64,000 nt of DNA, taken from NCBI GenBank assembly GCA_958450365.1, contig CAUEEP010000741.1:1310001-1374000 (forward strand). The letters run 5' to 3'. This document shows positions 21,106 to 32,663 of the stretch, in pieces. Position numbers and translations under genes: made by a program. A model generated the notes under the pieces. It was not told the origin of the DNA, did not search any database, and saw only the letters and a list, made by a program, of their open reading frames with translations. Numbering within the stretch: the first letter of the stretch is position 1; every line of letters begins with the position of its first letter. Source of the stretch: Mesorhabditis belari. Taxonomy: Eukaryota; Nematoda; Chromadorea; Rhabditida; Rhabditidae.

Positions 21106-21478
21106 TACCGTAAATACTGTAATAGTACCCCACCGCCCTCGTACAGTCGCGTAGTCGCAAAAGTTTTTTAGTATTTCATTTTTTGCCAAGCACCCGTACT
21201 ATCAAAAAATGTGTCTTTGGTATCAAAAAAATAGCCCTGAATCTCAGCTATTTTTTTGATACGCAAACGAACATTGTAGCATAAACCAGTGTTGAGAAAA
21301 ACTCGTTCAAAGCTAGAGCTACGCAACGCTTCGCACCGTCATTATGGTCATACTGGGGTACTATTATAGTATTTACGGTAGGTAGGCTTTCAACTAGGCA
21401 CAACTAGGAAAGGATCTTACGAATATTTATGAATCTTACGTCAACGAGAGAAGCTTTGGGCAAAAACAGAGTTTTGCC
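21106..21478. mobile_element. TACCGTAAATAC-type MITE plus shared flank
   Basis: The MITE runs 21106-21380. The adjoining 21381-21478 (with CAACTAGGCACAACTAGGAA and GAAGCTTTGGGCAAAAA) is the reverse complement of 45022-45117, beside the MITE copy at 45118. So either the mobile unit is about 370 bases or a segment was duplicated. It lies in a UGT intron. Confidence 0.75.
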
Positions 21479-22332
21479 TTCGGCTAAATTGAACTTTACG
21501 GTCCAGAGCCAAAATACATTCAAAACCAGTTTTTATGCTTTACTATGCTTAGTTATGCACAAAAAAACACAAAAATAATGAGGGAAAAAATTGTGAAACT
21601 AAAAAAATTCGACTTTTTGTTTTAACCTTTTGGAGCGTGAAGTTCAATTTAGCCTTGCCTTCTTTGGAAAGCTTCAAGAAGCAGATCAAGTTAATCCCTA
21701 ACTCAAAATTTAGCCAACAACAAATCCATCCTCCTAATCACACACGCTGGCTACAACAGTTTAATGGAAGCTGTTCAACATGGAATCCCCACGATCGCCA
21801 TTCCTCTATTCAGCTTCGGAGATCAGGCTAGGTGATACAATCTAAAGATTCATTAAGCATAGCTTATAGACTTATATTATAGATTATAGAGAGCATAACG
21901 TATATTATAGAAATGCACATCTATTCAAGAAACATGGCACAACTGTCCACATACCTAAAGAAGAGTTTTCTTTTGAAAGACTCGAGCAAGCTTTTGTAGA
22001 GATCACCACAGAAAAGAGGTAAATGATCTTGCTGAACAATTATTCAAAACCCTTTTAGTTTCAAAGAACGAGCACTTGGCCTCCAACACATTATTTTGAG
22101 TAAACCGAATAAGGCCGAAGCGGAGCTATTGTATTGGGTTGATGTTATCACCAACACAGACATCTTTCTAGATCTCCCAGACTTAAACACTTTTGAAATC
22201 TACTCTTTAGACGTCATTCTCGCTAGCTTCCTTTTCTTTTTAGCTCTATTCCTTTTCATTCGGTTCATCCTTTCCTGGTACTATTGGTCTTGTTTTGAGA
22301 TGGCATTCAAGGAAAAAGTTAAGCTGCAATAA

Positions 22333-22752
22333 ATTTTAAATGATTCATTGAAAGTTTTTGTTTAGTTCGCAATCGACAAATTGTATAAATAGAATGGGCA
22401 CACACTTTAAACAAAACACAAACACGATTAATTTGAAGCAATCAAAATTTGGGAGAACATAAAGACAAATAAAAAGTACCGAATTGATCGTTTATATGCA
22501 GCGTGTCGTGGTGATGAATTGAAGTAGTTGACCCATAGGAACGATACGTCTTGAAGAGATGAACACCTAAAAGAATCATGTTAAAGAAATGTTAATATAT
22601 AAAACTTAAATGCGAGCAAGTAAAATGTTTAGATGCATTCTGATTTAAACTATAGAGATCTTTGAATAAAGTATGGTCTCACTACATTGCAGTGAACTTA
22701 AAAAACTGAACCGAAGAACTTGCAATAGCACATTGCGTTAACAAAACCGACT
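22333..22752. other. Short intergenic spacer between UGT and dynein light chain
   Basis: The two genes converge here. A minus-strand frame at 22485-22575, preceded by TTTTAG, reads GVHLFKTYRSYGSTTSIHH. It could be an extra exon or untranslated DNA and is not assigned. Confidence 0.35.
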
Positions 22753-23602
22753 TTAATAGGCGACTGCAAAAACGTTGATGATGGCGAGCACATGTTTTCC
22801 CTCCCAACGATGCGAGTACGAGACGTCAGTTTTTTTATTCCAGAATGACACCGCTAAAAAGAAAAATTTTTTTATCCAGCAGACAATGCGCACAACTTAA
22901 TAACTTATTGCTTAAACTCGAAAAACGCACTCGAGACATTGAGGCCCGATCCATTGCCAGTTTGCAAGAGTGCCGAGGCCACGATGTACTTGTAGGGCCC
23001 TTGATGCTTGACCAATTCGTAGGTGATCTCTAAAAAGGAAAAAGAATTGTGCAACAGGAATTTATAATTGAAAACACATTGAACTACTAACTAGCAATGC
23101 TCACATTACCGTTCACAAGTAATAACAAGTTGCTACTGCCAAAAACATGAAACAATTAACAATTTTTATTATCCCCGTATTCTTGCCAAAACACGTTGCT
23201 GCTAATCTACCGGACCAAAATCGTACCTTCAACACATTTGGTATTCCACGACTCCGATTTCTCGACGTCATAGGTCGTGTGGCCGATGTTTCGCTCAAAG
23301 ACCTCGTTGATGATTTGAATGAGCCCTTCCCGGGTAAATGGCGGAGTCGTCGAATCCTAAAAACAAAGATACCACATTTTGCAAGGGACCTTAACTAGAT
23401 CATTTAACGGCAACACCTTAAAATTGTTAGATAGGTAGAGCTTTCCCGTACTTGTACTCCATTTACGATATATTCTTTTAATGACTTTTAGTTTTTGGGA
23501 AATAAACGACAAAAGTTTCTTATAAAACTACTGAAACTAAGAAATAATCACAAAATGTACCTTATCATCGATGATATCTTCGGGCTTGCAATCGTTGAGC
23601 AT
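22753..23602 (-). CDS. Tctex-type dynein light chain (DYNLT family), 4 exons, 123 aa
   Basis: Minus-strand exons 23561-23602, 23227-23356, 22931-23029 and 22753-22853 total 372 nt with stop, and all phases close. The protein starts MLNDCKPEDIIDDK. It then shows EGLIQIINEVFERNIGHTTY, YELVKHQGPYKYIVASALLQ, the glycine turn GNGSGLNV and SFWNKKTDVSYSHRWEGKH, ending in a C-terminal strand (VLAIINVFAVAY). This order and length fit Tctex-1 light chains, which dimerise and bind dynein intermediate chain for cargo attachment to cytoplasmic or ciliary dynein. Splice sites are canonical (GTACAT, GTACGA and GTGCGT donors). No lesions were found, so it is probably functional. The gene converges with the UGT pseudogene. 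Confidence 0.93.
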
Positions 23603-25273
23603 TGATTACTACAAAATTTATCGATGAACAAGAAATTAGTTGAGAGAACCTAAAATTAAAGTTCTTTTACGGTTAGAAACAAGATTGAAACAAAGACAAA
23701 TGATTCAAAAAGGGGAAATTGTAACCTATGGAGTCACTACGTCCCTGAAGTGTATTGTCGATAAAAACAAATCGCATCCAAAAATCTTTGAGCCCACAAA
23801 CTTTTAGCAAAGGGTTTTTAAAATTTGATGTAAACTAATCTTCAAGTTGATAGAGAAACGGTTGAACGACGTTTTGTTCAAAATAAACTGCGCTTTCAAA
23901 AAAATAGGCGATTAGACACAAAAAAGGGGACGGCCCCAAAAACCACAAATTTTCTTCCGCAAAGGGGCATTTCCGCAAAATTTTTTCCAACTTTTGATAT
24001 CTTGACTACCCGTGGTTAGATTTGTATGTTTTTGGTACCATTTTGTTGCTCCCGTCAAGTGCAACAAATTGGTATCAAAACATAAGAATCCGGCCATAGG
24101 TTATTGAGTTAAGTCGAGTTATAAAAAGGCGCGGAAAAAAATTTGCGGTTTTTGGGTTCTCCCCAAAAAAGACGTTCGACAGAACAGGAGAAAATGGGGT
24201 AGGCCAATTGCTGCAACTGAATCTTTTTCGCAACTCGCAATAACTTTCTTCTAAGTGGACCAATCTTTATTGGTTTCATTGGGACCAATTGGTTTCATTT
24301 TGTAGATCTCAATAAGTGCAACAAAATGAAACCAAAATCCTGAAGATTGGCCCACTTAGAAGAAAGTTGTTGCGAGTTGCGCAAAAAAAATTAGGGAAAT
24401 TCGCCTACACTGGACAAAATTTTAAAAGTGAAAAATTTAGCACAAATTGCTTGTTTTATAGTGTTAACTGAATATTCTTTGTCGAAAATGCCTACGATAT
24501 AATTTTGCCATCTTTTAGCAATCTTTTAGCAAGCATGTAAATCATTTTTGCCCCAACTCCACGATTTTTTCACAGCAATTTTGGGGAGTGGGACAAATGC
24601 GACCTTTTTTTTTTGCGCACCCGGACATTTGCGCACCTTTTTTTCCGCACTTAGCCCATTAGCGCACCTTTTTTCGCGTTTTAAAAAGCTCTAAAAGCTA
24701 ATATTAACCAATTTCTATTCCAAAAGTTTGTTTTTCTAGGTAATTTGAGGGTGTCGAATTCAAATTTTGACATAACAGAGCGTGTGGAACCAATTTGAAA
24801 GACAAAACGGCTAGGTCAAATTACAGAAAATTGTTGATTTTTCTTTTTGTATAACTGCGTCCGTTCGCTTCCACAAGCTCTGATATGCCAAAATTTCGAT
24901 TCTACGCCCTAAAATTACCTAGAAAAACAACTTTTGGAATAGAAATTGGTTAATATTAGCTTTTAAGAGCTTTTTTAAAACGCGGAAAAAGGTGCGCTAA
25001 TGAGCTAAGTGCGGAAAAAAAGGTCGCATTTGTCCCACTCCCGCAATTTTGTGTTCAAATTCTCAAACGTTATTTGAGAATTTTTAAAAGCGACTATCAC
25101 TGCACAAAGTTGTTTACTCTTTTTCTGAATAATCGCTTCAATTTTCTTGCGCAAAAATTATTGATACGTGAAAAATTAAAAAAAAAAGAAAGAAAAACGT
25201 GGCGCATTTTCAACTGAAAGATAAGGAAGTCATAACTTTGGAAGTTTCGTCAATTTTCACACTTATTGCTGGA
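23603..25273. other. Gene-free interval with two foldback elements
   Basis: A foldback at about 24232-24392 pairs GCAACTCGCAATAACTTTCT with AGAAAGTTGTTGCGAGTTGC. A larger one at 24588-25044 pairs GGGAGTGGGACAAATGCGAC with GTCGCATTTGTCCCACTCCC, with further pairing of TTTTTCTAGGTAATTT. The remaining DNA is AT-rich with no exon recognised. The kinase promoter should lie at its right end. Confidence 0.65.
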
Positions 25274-28200
25274 ATGGAAAGCTTGGAAGCGTCACAAGCT
25301 ACGATTATTTCAACGTTCAAAGAATATGAAGCTCGGGATTTCGTCGAGGAATTTTCAACGATACTTGGCCAGGGTGGAATGGGTGTTGTCTACAAAAAGA
25401 GAACAATTGACAAGTTAGTGAATAATATTTGCTAAGGTGCATATAAGGGTAGAGCCCTACCTTTTCTAAGTTACCTTTTCTAAGTTTGCTTTGCTAAGTT
25501 ACCTTTTCAAAGAATTACAAAACATTACTCCCAATAATCTTAGAGATACAGGAAATGGAAGCTTTTATCCCACTTCGACACTAAAATTATTTTACATTTC
25601 TGTAAATTTTAAAGTTCTTTCTAGTGAAACAGTGGCTGTCAAAGACCTGCGGCCAAGAAGATTCGTCAAACTTGAGCTTCTCCATCGGGTTTCTCAAAAA
25701 GAAGTGCAATTTTTGAGGGATTGTCAACATTCGAATATTGTCAAGGTAAAAGCAGCACTTTTAGTAGATTTTCTGGATAAAAACAGATAACTTTAAAGAC
25801 ATTTATGTATTGATTTCTAGTGAAAATAACCCCTACTTGCCCTACTTGCCTCTAATAGAAGCAGCATTGAACTGTTGAAGCAGCATTGAACTGTTGAAGC
25901 AGCATAGAAGCAGCATTGAACTGTTGAAGCAGCATTGAACTGTTGAAGCCCCGCCCTGAGAGAAAAAGTTGCACAAAATTGCGAGTTTTTAACGAAAATT
26001 TCTGAAACTTTGTCAGAACACACGCATTCCATAGGCAAATCTATAGAAACAAAAACAAATTGGATTTGCTTTACTAATTGCTGCGAAAACTCAAAATAAA
26101 TAATGCATAAATTTTTTAGCTCGGCTTCTATTAGAAGCACGGTATCTAGTGCTGTTCTACAGACTTAATTACACTACTAGACTACTAGTTTTACATTCGT
26201 ACTTTTTATAGATGCTTGGCACGGTAAAATCCGAGCATTCTGACGCATATGACGCAATCGTTTTTGAATACCATGACGAAGGATCTCTCGAAAATGGTAG
26301 GTCGGACTGGGTTTAAGCTTCTGTTCATTTACTCACTTACTTTGTTCATTTACTCACTTACTTTGTTCATTTACTCACTTACTTTGTTCATTTACTTTAA
26401 ACTTAACATTTAGTTATCATGGGAAAAAAAGAGAAAGGGATTATCCATCACCTAATCTATGATCAACGTCACATTCTCTTGTGGGCTACCCAGCTGACCA
26501 CAGCTTTGGTTTATCTTCATGAGAAAGGACTGGTGCACAATGATTTAAAGCCTGATAAGTAAGAGAGAAGTTTTATATCAGCATACTGTACTTATAGTTA
26601 AAAAAAGACAATGCTTTTGCAATTTTTCCAGTGTTCTGATGGCGGATAACTACCGGACAGTGAAATTAGCGGATCTTGGAAGTACTCGCCCGCACGGGAT
26701 CTCAACTGATAGCGTATTTTACACAAAAAGATACAAAGCTCCAGATGTAAGTGAACTTTATGAGATAAAGACTTCTGTAGAATCTAGTATTTGGTAATTT
26801 AAGCGTGGAGTAGCGGGAAGAACGCATGCGAGTAACGATGTTTACGCGCTGGGGCTCATCCTCTGGCAGCTCAACTATAGACAGTAATTTTTTTTACAGA
26901 ATGTAAGTCAAATTCATCATTTATTTCCTTTTAGAAAACCTTTCTTCGAATATGAAACGGAGGACCAAATCCAAATTGCTTCTTGTTACACACGTCCAAA
27001 ATTGACTGGTTGCAACGAGGTGCTAAAGGCTATGATTAGGAGGTGGGGGTTTAACAATGAAACATCTCAATTCCAACATCTAAGTTCCAACATCTAAATT
27101 CCAACATCACAATTCCAACATCTAAATTCCAACATCTCAATTCCAACATCTCAATTCCAACATCTCAATTCCAACATCTCAATTCCAACATCTAAATTCC
27201 AACATCTAAATTCCAACGTCTGAATTGCTGAGGTTCAAAATCAAACTTTAGATGTTGGGATCAAATCCTCCTTAATTGTTGGGACTCAAAAGAACTACTC
27301 TCCAATTTGAGCACTTGGCTGAAAAAGGTAAGTGTCAGGGTGAAATGAAATCCAAACTTCTGTTTGTAGATTCTAGATCGGAGTGGAAACGTTATTTCGC
27401 CTCCCGTTCCCTTTGAAGGCCTCGCCCTGACATTGCCACCGGAAAGTGGCATCTTGAAGTTTCCCGAATACACTCCTCCACCGCTCCCCGATAGCCTTGC
27501 ATTAGGCGGCTATCAACCAATGCAAAATAGTGGGAAAAACGATGCTCCTATGGATCCGAGTCGTCAGCAAAAACCGACTTTGCAGGTAACCGACAAAAGA
27601 CTGAAAATTATTTGACAGAGTGGATAATTATAGCAGATAAAAAGCAGATAGCAGATGGATAGCAGATAGCAAATAAAAAGCAAAAAGCAAAAGCAAGCAA
27701 AAGCAAAGTAATAAAAAGCTTTGTAGGAAGAGAAAATCAAACTTTAGAGAGGAAATTTTTGTTTTAAAATCTTTATTTGATATTAATGAACAACAAATTA
27801 GCAATTAAATTCAAAGCGATCACCATTTTTAGCCAAGCACGCTGTCAAGCGTTTAGAAAAGATGTGAAATGGCGGCCAAGTAAGCATCTTCGACATCATC
27901 CTAGGCTTTTAGAAGACTTTTCTTCAAATTTTCAACAATTTTAAGTAGACTTTTGCCTCAAGGACCGATCAGGCAGAATAATTCATCGGATTGAGATCCG
28001 GCGAGCTGGGTGACCATTCAGAAATGAAATTGGGAAACTTCACCTTTCAAAAATCTTGGACTTTTTGCTTTTGTGGTCCTTGTTTGAATGTCCAAATTTG
28101 ATTTTTGAAAAATTTCAGCTTTGAGGAGATCGAGATAGTTAATAATAAGAGATACCGTATTCTCTCTAATAGTCGTGCGCACTACTATTTTTTGAACCCC

Positions 28201-28557
28201 CTCCTGGACCGCAATACTATTAGAGAGTACACTACTATTAGAGAGAATACGGTAATAAGTATAATTATGAGTCACCCTGTATCTTCAACATAAAGCTCTA
28301 TTCAGATCGGTAACACGAGCATCCCACTTGGTCGAGATGCAATCATTGGAATCGAGTACTTGTGTGGAATACTGAAATTGTCCGAAATAGGGCGTCGAGA
28401 TCTTCGTGGCCCAGATGGGCCAGGTCGAGGACAAGTACGGGAAGTGGAGAAAACAGTGGAGAAAGCCTTCCAAGCTTTCAACAATTTTTATAGAGAGACA
28501 ACTCCAAGGACTAAACCCGAGAATTACAAGTATCGTGAGATTGAGGATCCTGATTAA
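25274..28557 (+). CDS. Protein kinase, non-RD (HND) type, 10 exons, 445 aa
   Basis: Exons 25274-25413, 25625-25745, 26212-26296, 26414-26558, 26632-26746, 26804-26883, 26935-27042, 27252-27327, 27370-27585 and 28306-28557 total 1338 nt and all phases close. Motifs: glycine loop LGQGGMGVVY (residues 31-40), VAVK lysine 53, HSNIVK, HNDLKPDN (157-164; catalytic Asp159 but Asn where Arg is usual), LADLG (176-180, DLG for DFG), APD (200-202, for APE), and SNDVYALGLILW (Asp214). So the ATP- and metal-binding residues are present but regulation is probably not by the usual activation-loop Arg. The C-terminal region (from about 289) is Pro-rich (YTPPPLPDS) and ends in a charged tail. The subfamily is not certain; tyrosine-kinase-like or TAK/RIPK-like are guesses. 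An upstream start is possible because the frame stays open to 25199. The last intron holds transposon remnants, so an alternative end at 27615 (no splice) is possible. Confidence 0.88.
26320..26400. repeat. 20-nt tandem repeat in kinase intron
   Basis: TTCATTTACTCACTTACTTTG repeats about four times in the intron between 26296 and 26414. Confidence 0.8.
27060..27228. repeat. 14-nt minisatellite in kinase intron
   Basis: About 12 units of CCAACATCTAAATT or CCAACATCTCAATT fill the intron before exon 8. The exon starts at ATGTTGGG, which is the complement of part of the unit. Confidence 0.85.
27740..28283 (-). mobile_element. Tc1/mariner transposase remnant carrying a foldback MITE
   Basis: Read on the minus strand, 27830-28020 holds a broken but recognisable C-terminal transposase segment (SEWSPSSPDLNPMNYSA). 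At 28153-28254 is a palindromic MITE with ends TACCGTATTCTCTCTAATAG and CTATTAGAGAGAATACGGTA. The unit ends with CACCCTGTAT, a Tc1-like end. It lies in the last kinase intron. Confidence 0.7.
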
Positions 28558-29464
28558 CAATTGAGCTTTAAGCATTTATGTGTCATTTTCTCTTGATGTG
28601 TAACTCTTGATTAAAGTGTTTCTAAAGTATGCTAGAGTAGCCGGAGTACGGTAACCTCTAGCGCACTTTTTAGCAAAATCTTTAATTGAGAGGAACACAC
28701 TCTCGTTTTGTCTTGATCGTTTTTCAAAGCAATTTTGTAAAGAAGATTTTGTAATTGGTAAATCAATGTGTAATTTACTGTACCTTGCGACTAATTTCAA
28801 TTCATGTTTTCAATAAATTTTCAACACTCCACCCTTTTTTACCATGCTTTTTTGGAAGTGCCGTCTGCTCGAGCGTTTATGAGCAGCGGACACCCTCGAA
28901 ATGACTGACCATCACACAAAAAAAAGAGAAAAATCGAGCGATGAAAGGATCCGGTTCATCTTTTCAACGGTATTTCCCCTCCTTTTTTTTCTGACTGTCA
29001 GATGTGGAGAGAAGATAAAACGAGATCTCTCCATCCATCCATCCATTCATTCTCCTTCATCTCATTCATCCCTATCCATTGATAGACGACTCTCTTGCCA
29101 TGCTCGTATATCTACCCTTGAAAGGCTTTCTCTCGGCAGGCGGCCGCCTTTTATCAAAGAATTTTAGAATTTTCTTGAAATTTCTTGAAATTTTATGCCT
29201 TCACAGTGTGAAACAAGTTCCATTGAGCATGGCATTAAAATGCAAACTTCGAGATTTTGATTGGGGAAGAGGCTGACTGGTTTCGAGATTTCAGTGAATG
29301 GGTATGGTTTACCTGGTACGCTTGAAATAGACAAAAATTGGATGATAGAAATATGGCCGACTAGCCCACTGGCTAAGAGTCCTGTATCTTAATCTAGAGA
29401 TCTGTATCTTCGTCAGAGTTCGAAGCTCGTCAGAGCTAGATTAATCGGCTAGATTAATGGTTTC
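28558..29464. other. Gene-free interval downstream of the kinase
   Basis: AT-rich with a short CATCCATCCATCC run at 29030. The open frames near 28901-29276 lack splice support and similarity. Confidence 0.45.
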
Positions 29465-29562
29465 GTGCCCGGCTACAGAAACCTCAAATCTCAAACCTCA
29501 ATACTCAAACCTCAAATCTCAAACCTCAAACCTCAAACCTCAAACCTCAAACCTCAAACATA
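29465..29562. repeat. 7-nt tandem repeat (AACCTCA)
   Basis: About 13 units of CTCAAAC, the first few varied (CTCAAAT). A three-copy, roughly 27-base repeat (TTCTAGAGTTGTTGTGCATT) follows at 29645-29720. Confidence 0.85.
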
Positions 29563-29879
29563 CCTATCCACACACTGTAGATCTAGTTTTTACATCTGTA
29601 TACAACAATTCAATATAGCCAGCTGGTTGCAAAGTTTCCAAAGCATTCTAGAGTTGAGTTGTTGTGCATTCTTACATTCTAGAGTTGTTGTGCATTCTTA
29701 CATTCTAGAGTTGTTGTGCAATAGTAGCATTGCTCAAACCACACAACATTGCTCTGAAATATCATAAACAATTCCAAAGCACGACTGTCCATAAATAGTT
29801 TCGTGCACTAGCTCTAAATTTTTGAAGTATTTCAAGAAAAAAAGCGCCTTTCACATTCCCCAGCAACTGTGCCTCACGC

Positions 29880-30440
29880 CATCCTAAACAAACAGGATTT
29901 ATCGCATACCATTTGAATAGCCAATGTCAAATTTCTCGTGGCTTTTCTTGGCGATTTGGCAGATCGAATCAAGAAAGGAATTTCTCACTATTAGATTTGC
30001 ATATTGAGGAGAGCCAGATTCGATGATTGATTGCGTGAATTGGAAAAAGAGATGATGAAAAGAGATCATGATCATGAAAAAAGAGAGCAAAGAGATCATG
30101 AGCCATTTCTCTACCATGATTTCCATGATTCCACCAGAGTGACCTTCTTGAGCGATTATGAAATACAGTGTCGTAACGATCTCGTGATCGAGATTGCCAC
30201 GTATGGAAATGGCCAGCTAGACACCTATGGGGACGAACGCCTATTGTGCGAGATTTAATCGCTATCCGTTCAACTCCATTGTGTGGAAGACGAGACGAAC
30301 GCCCGAGTTCCGTATAAAAGCAATGTGAACGAGCTGCCGATGTGTGCCGTGGAGTGCCTCTACTCTCCCAATCTCAAACCACTGAACCAACTATTATCGC
30401 TGTAATAAAGATTATATCTAAACCAACAATAAGCACTACA
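29880..30440 (+). other. Possible solo LTR or retroelement fragment
   Basis: CCGTATAAAAGCAATGTG (TATA-like, 30310) is followed about 90 bases on by CGCTGTAATAAAGATT (polyadenylation-like), a spacing typical of an LTR R region. A reading frame at 30031-30258 is rich in charged residues (MKRDHDHEKREQRDHE). No terminal TG..CA or flanking duplication was confirmed. Confidence 0.3.
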
Positions 30441-30739
30441 TACAGCTTGTAATCAAGGATTGAAATTTGGGAATTGGAGACTTGGGAGAAATGTTTGAAA
30501 TCTATGATTTAAGTCACTGAAGCTGGTGATGGGGTTTAGAATTGAGACAAAAATTGGACTGTGATCCATACAGTACAATTTAATTTGTAATTGATACATA
30601 AATTGTACTGTAATCCTTACAGATATTACGGTAAAACGTTGGGCTACTGGTTTCTAGAGAAATCACTGGAAATTCACCCTTGTTGCACTTAAATAGCTTA
30701 CAATCACTTATTGTTAGTTAACAATCGTTTCCAAAGTTA

Positions 30740-31205
30740 TGCTAAAATTTGAAGTTCCAGTCGACTCTCGATACAACGATTTTGAAATTCTTAAGCATCC
30801 TCTTGTTTTCTGCGTAGCTGCCTACCCAAACGCAATCGTTACCCGTTCTGGGCAGCTACACAAATTTGGGACACGTTTTAGAATCGTTAAATCGAAACTT
30901 TTCGTCCGAAGCGAATCGTTTAATCGAGCGTCGACTGGACTAGCATTCTTGTCATTGCCATTCTCATTCTCTGCACTCCGTAGCTGCCCAGCCAGCTCCG
31001 TAGTTGCCCAGCCAGCTCCGTAGCTGCCCAGCCAACCTGTATAATCCCAGTTGTAAACGATAAAGCGGCAACGATATCAACAGGATTTTCGTCCGAAGCG
31101 AATCGTTTAATCGAGCGTCGACTGTACTTATAAATCGTCTCTTGGTACGACTGCTGACAAGGTGTACTTTCTGCTCAAATAAACGCACCCTCTCTGATGC
31201 ACTCA
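30740..31205 (+). repeat. Tandemly duplicated segment with promoter-like features
   Basis: The stretch TTTTCGTCCGAAGCGAATCG with TTTAATCGAGCGTCGACTG occurs at about 30900 and again at about 31087. After the second copy come ACTTATAAATCG and CAAATAAACG, TATA- and polyA-like. Between them CCGTAGCTGCCCAGCCAGCT repeats three times. It might be a rearranged LTR. Confidence 0.4.
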
Positions 31206-31210
31206 ATACA

Positions 31211-31581
31211 GAGCCCGGACCATAATGTCGCGGAAAACATTTCCCGTGGGAAAATCCAGCGGGAAATGCTTTCTCGGGTGCCATAATGTCGCCGAAAACA
31301 GCCGCGGGAAATCCAAAAATTTCCCGCTGACCATCATCTTTCCCGAAGGAAATCAGATTTCCCGCTGACTCTCCCGCGGGAAATTGTATAATGGAAAAAT
31401 TTCCAGCGCAAACTGCAAACCTACTGCGGGAAACCTGCAGGAAACTTTTCCGACGGGGAAATCTCTTACGCCATTATCTTTCCCGCGGGAAACTTTTGCC
31501 GAGGGAACTTTCCCGCGAGATGATGGCATGATAAAGGGACAGGAAGGGAAACTATTTCCCGCGTCATTATGGCCCGGGCTC
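31211..31581. mobile_element. GC-rich MITE studded with TTTCCCGC motifs
   Basis: Ends GAGCCCGGACCATAATGTCG and CATTATGGCCCGGGCTC pair. Inside, at least ten copies of TTTCCCGC or GCGGGAAA occur, several as the full palindrome TTTCCCGCGGGAAA. Its base composition differs sharply from the AT-rich surroundings. No coding frame belongs to it. Confidence 0.8.
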
Positions 31582-31674
31582 AGCTCTCCATTTTTATTAC
31601 TGCAACATACAGTAGGGCTTAAAATCATTTAGACGATGGTAGACGATGGTATTTTTTCTCTTTGTGAGATATCG

Positions 31675-32335
31675 ACTAAGCAAAGTTGTACCTTGATCAG
31701 TTTCTAATATTATGAGCTTAAAAAGCTCTTAGCGAGCACACAACTCCTTAAAAGAGTTCAAAAAAAGGTCAAAAAGGACCAAAAAGGACTAAAAACGGTC
31801 AAAAACGGTCAAAAATAGCCTTTTCGAACTTTTTTTGAGTAGCTACAGTACTGGACAATGAAATATGATATTTGAAAAAAAGATCATTACTTTCGCGCGT
31901 CTGTCACTCCCTTGTCTTTGAGTTTAAACTATTAGTGTTATACATTTTCTGAAAGCTCTTTTCAAGGGCTACACAATGGTAATATTAATATTTAGAAATA
32001 CGGTAAAGACAAGGGAGTTACAGACGCGCGAAAGTGACGATCATTTTTCAAATATCATATTTCATTGTCCTGTAGTGTATGTGCGCGCGCTAAGCCTAAT
32101 CTTTTCGAAAAATACTTTTTTAGACGAAAAATACATGGAGAGTCAGAATTAGAGGTCAGTTTTACTCAAAAATGCCTATTTAAAAAGTTGATCTTGCGCT
32201 GAAATCAGAAAAATCAAAAATCTCATGATAAGAACTTGAACTAAACTTGAAACTTGAAATAAATAAGAGATAAATAAGAGCTTTTAGGCTCATAATATTC
32301 GAAACTGATCAAGGAAAAACTTTGTTTTTGAATGA
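31675..32335. mobile_element. Nested foldback elements
   Basis: Outer arms: GATCAGTTTCTAATATTATG (31698) pairs with CATAATATTCGAAACTGATC (32290). The inner element at 31851-32079 has arms GGACAATGAAATATGATATT and AATATCATATTTCATTGTCC plus a second pairing around CGCGCGTCTG. The inner unit is inserted between the arms of the outer one. Confidence 0.75.
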
Positions 32336-32453
32336 AAAAACATTTTCAAACATTTTCAAAGATTCTAAACCAAAACGCATGAAACGATTAGGATGATTTC
32401 CTTCATCTTATCCAAACATCGGACGCCATTTCTTTTCTTACTACCAGTTTCCC

Positions 32454-32663
32454 ATGTCAAACAAATACCGATCTTTTGCTAAGTACAAAGAGATGTTTGC
32501 AAAGCTTTACCAGTTAAAGCCGGTTTACCAGTTAAAGCTTCTCGACTTCGAAAAGAAAGCTAAAAAGAAGAAAGCTAAGACAGTTGCGCAATTGTGGGTG
32601 TATCCCTTATGGGCGGTAGGGTCAACCGGTCTCTGGTATGAAGGAGTGAGTGTGATCCCTTGA
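32454..32663 (+). other. Lysine-rich open frame, unassigned
   Basis: A 69-codon frame beginning MSNKYRSFAKYKEMFAKLYQ, with a basic run KKAKKKKAK. No splice or family support was found. It is reported only to describe the interval before the MAM gene. Confidence 0.2.

Larger units (their letters stand above)
17712..22332 (+). pseudogene. UDP-glycosyltransferase (UGT family) pseudogene
   Basis: Ten exon-like blocks: 17712-17896, 17938-18020, 19236-19349, 19394-19480, 20463-20791, 20833-20948, 20987-21087, 21714-21831, 21911-22018 and 22059-22332. Their phases agree throughout. Motifs in order are LAIALADGGHEVLLVRP, WIYFSSLPPYP, KVVVISFGSW, WIPQDSLL and ITHAGYNSLMEA followed by IPLFSFGDQ (the sugar-nucleotide binding signature), then a C-terminal membrane segment (VILASFLFFLALFLFI) and a short lysine-containing tail. 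The family transfers sugars from UDP-sugars to lipophilic substrates in the ER lumen. Lesions: TAG at 20672-20674 where an acidic residue is expected; the intron ending at 19393 finishes in TG, not AG; and no signal-peptide exon is seen. Neighbouring genes close perfectly, so sequencing error is less likely. The introns hold a 17-nt minisatellite, a foldback, a mariner and a MITE. Confidence 0.85.
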
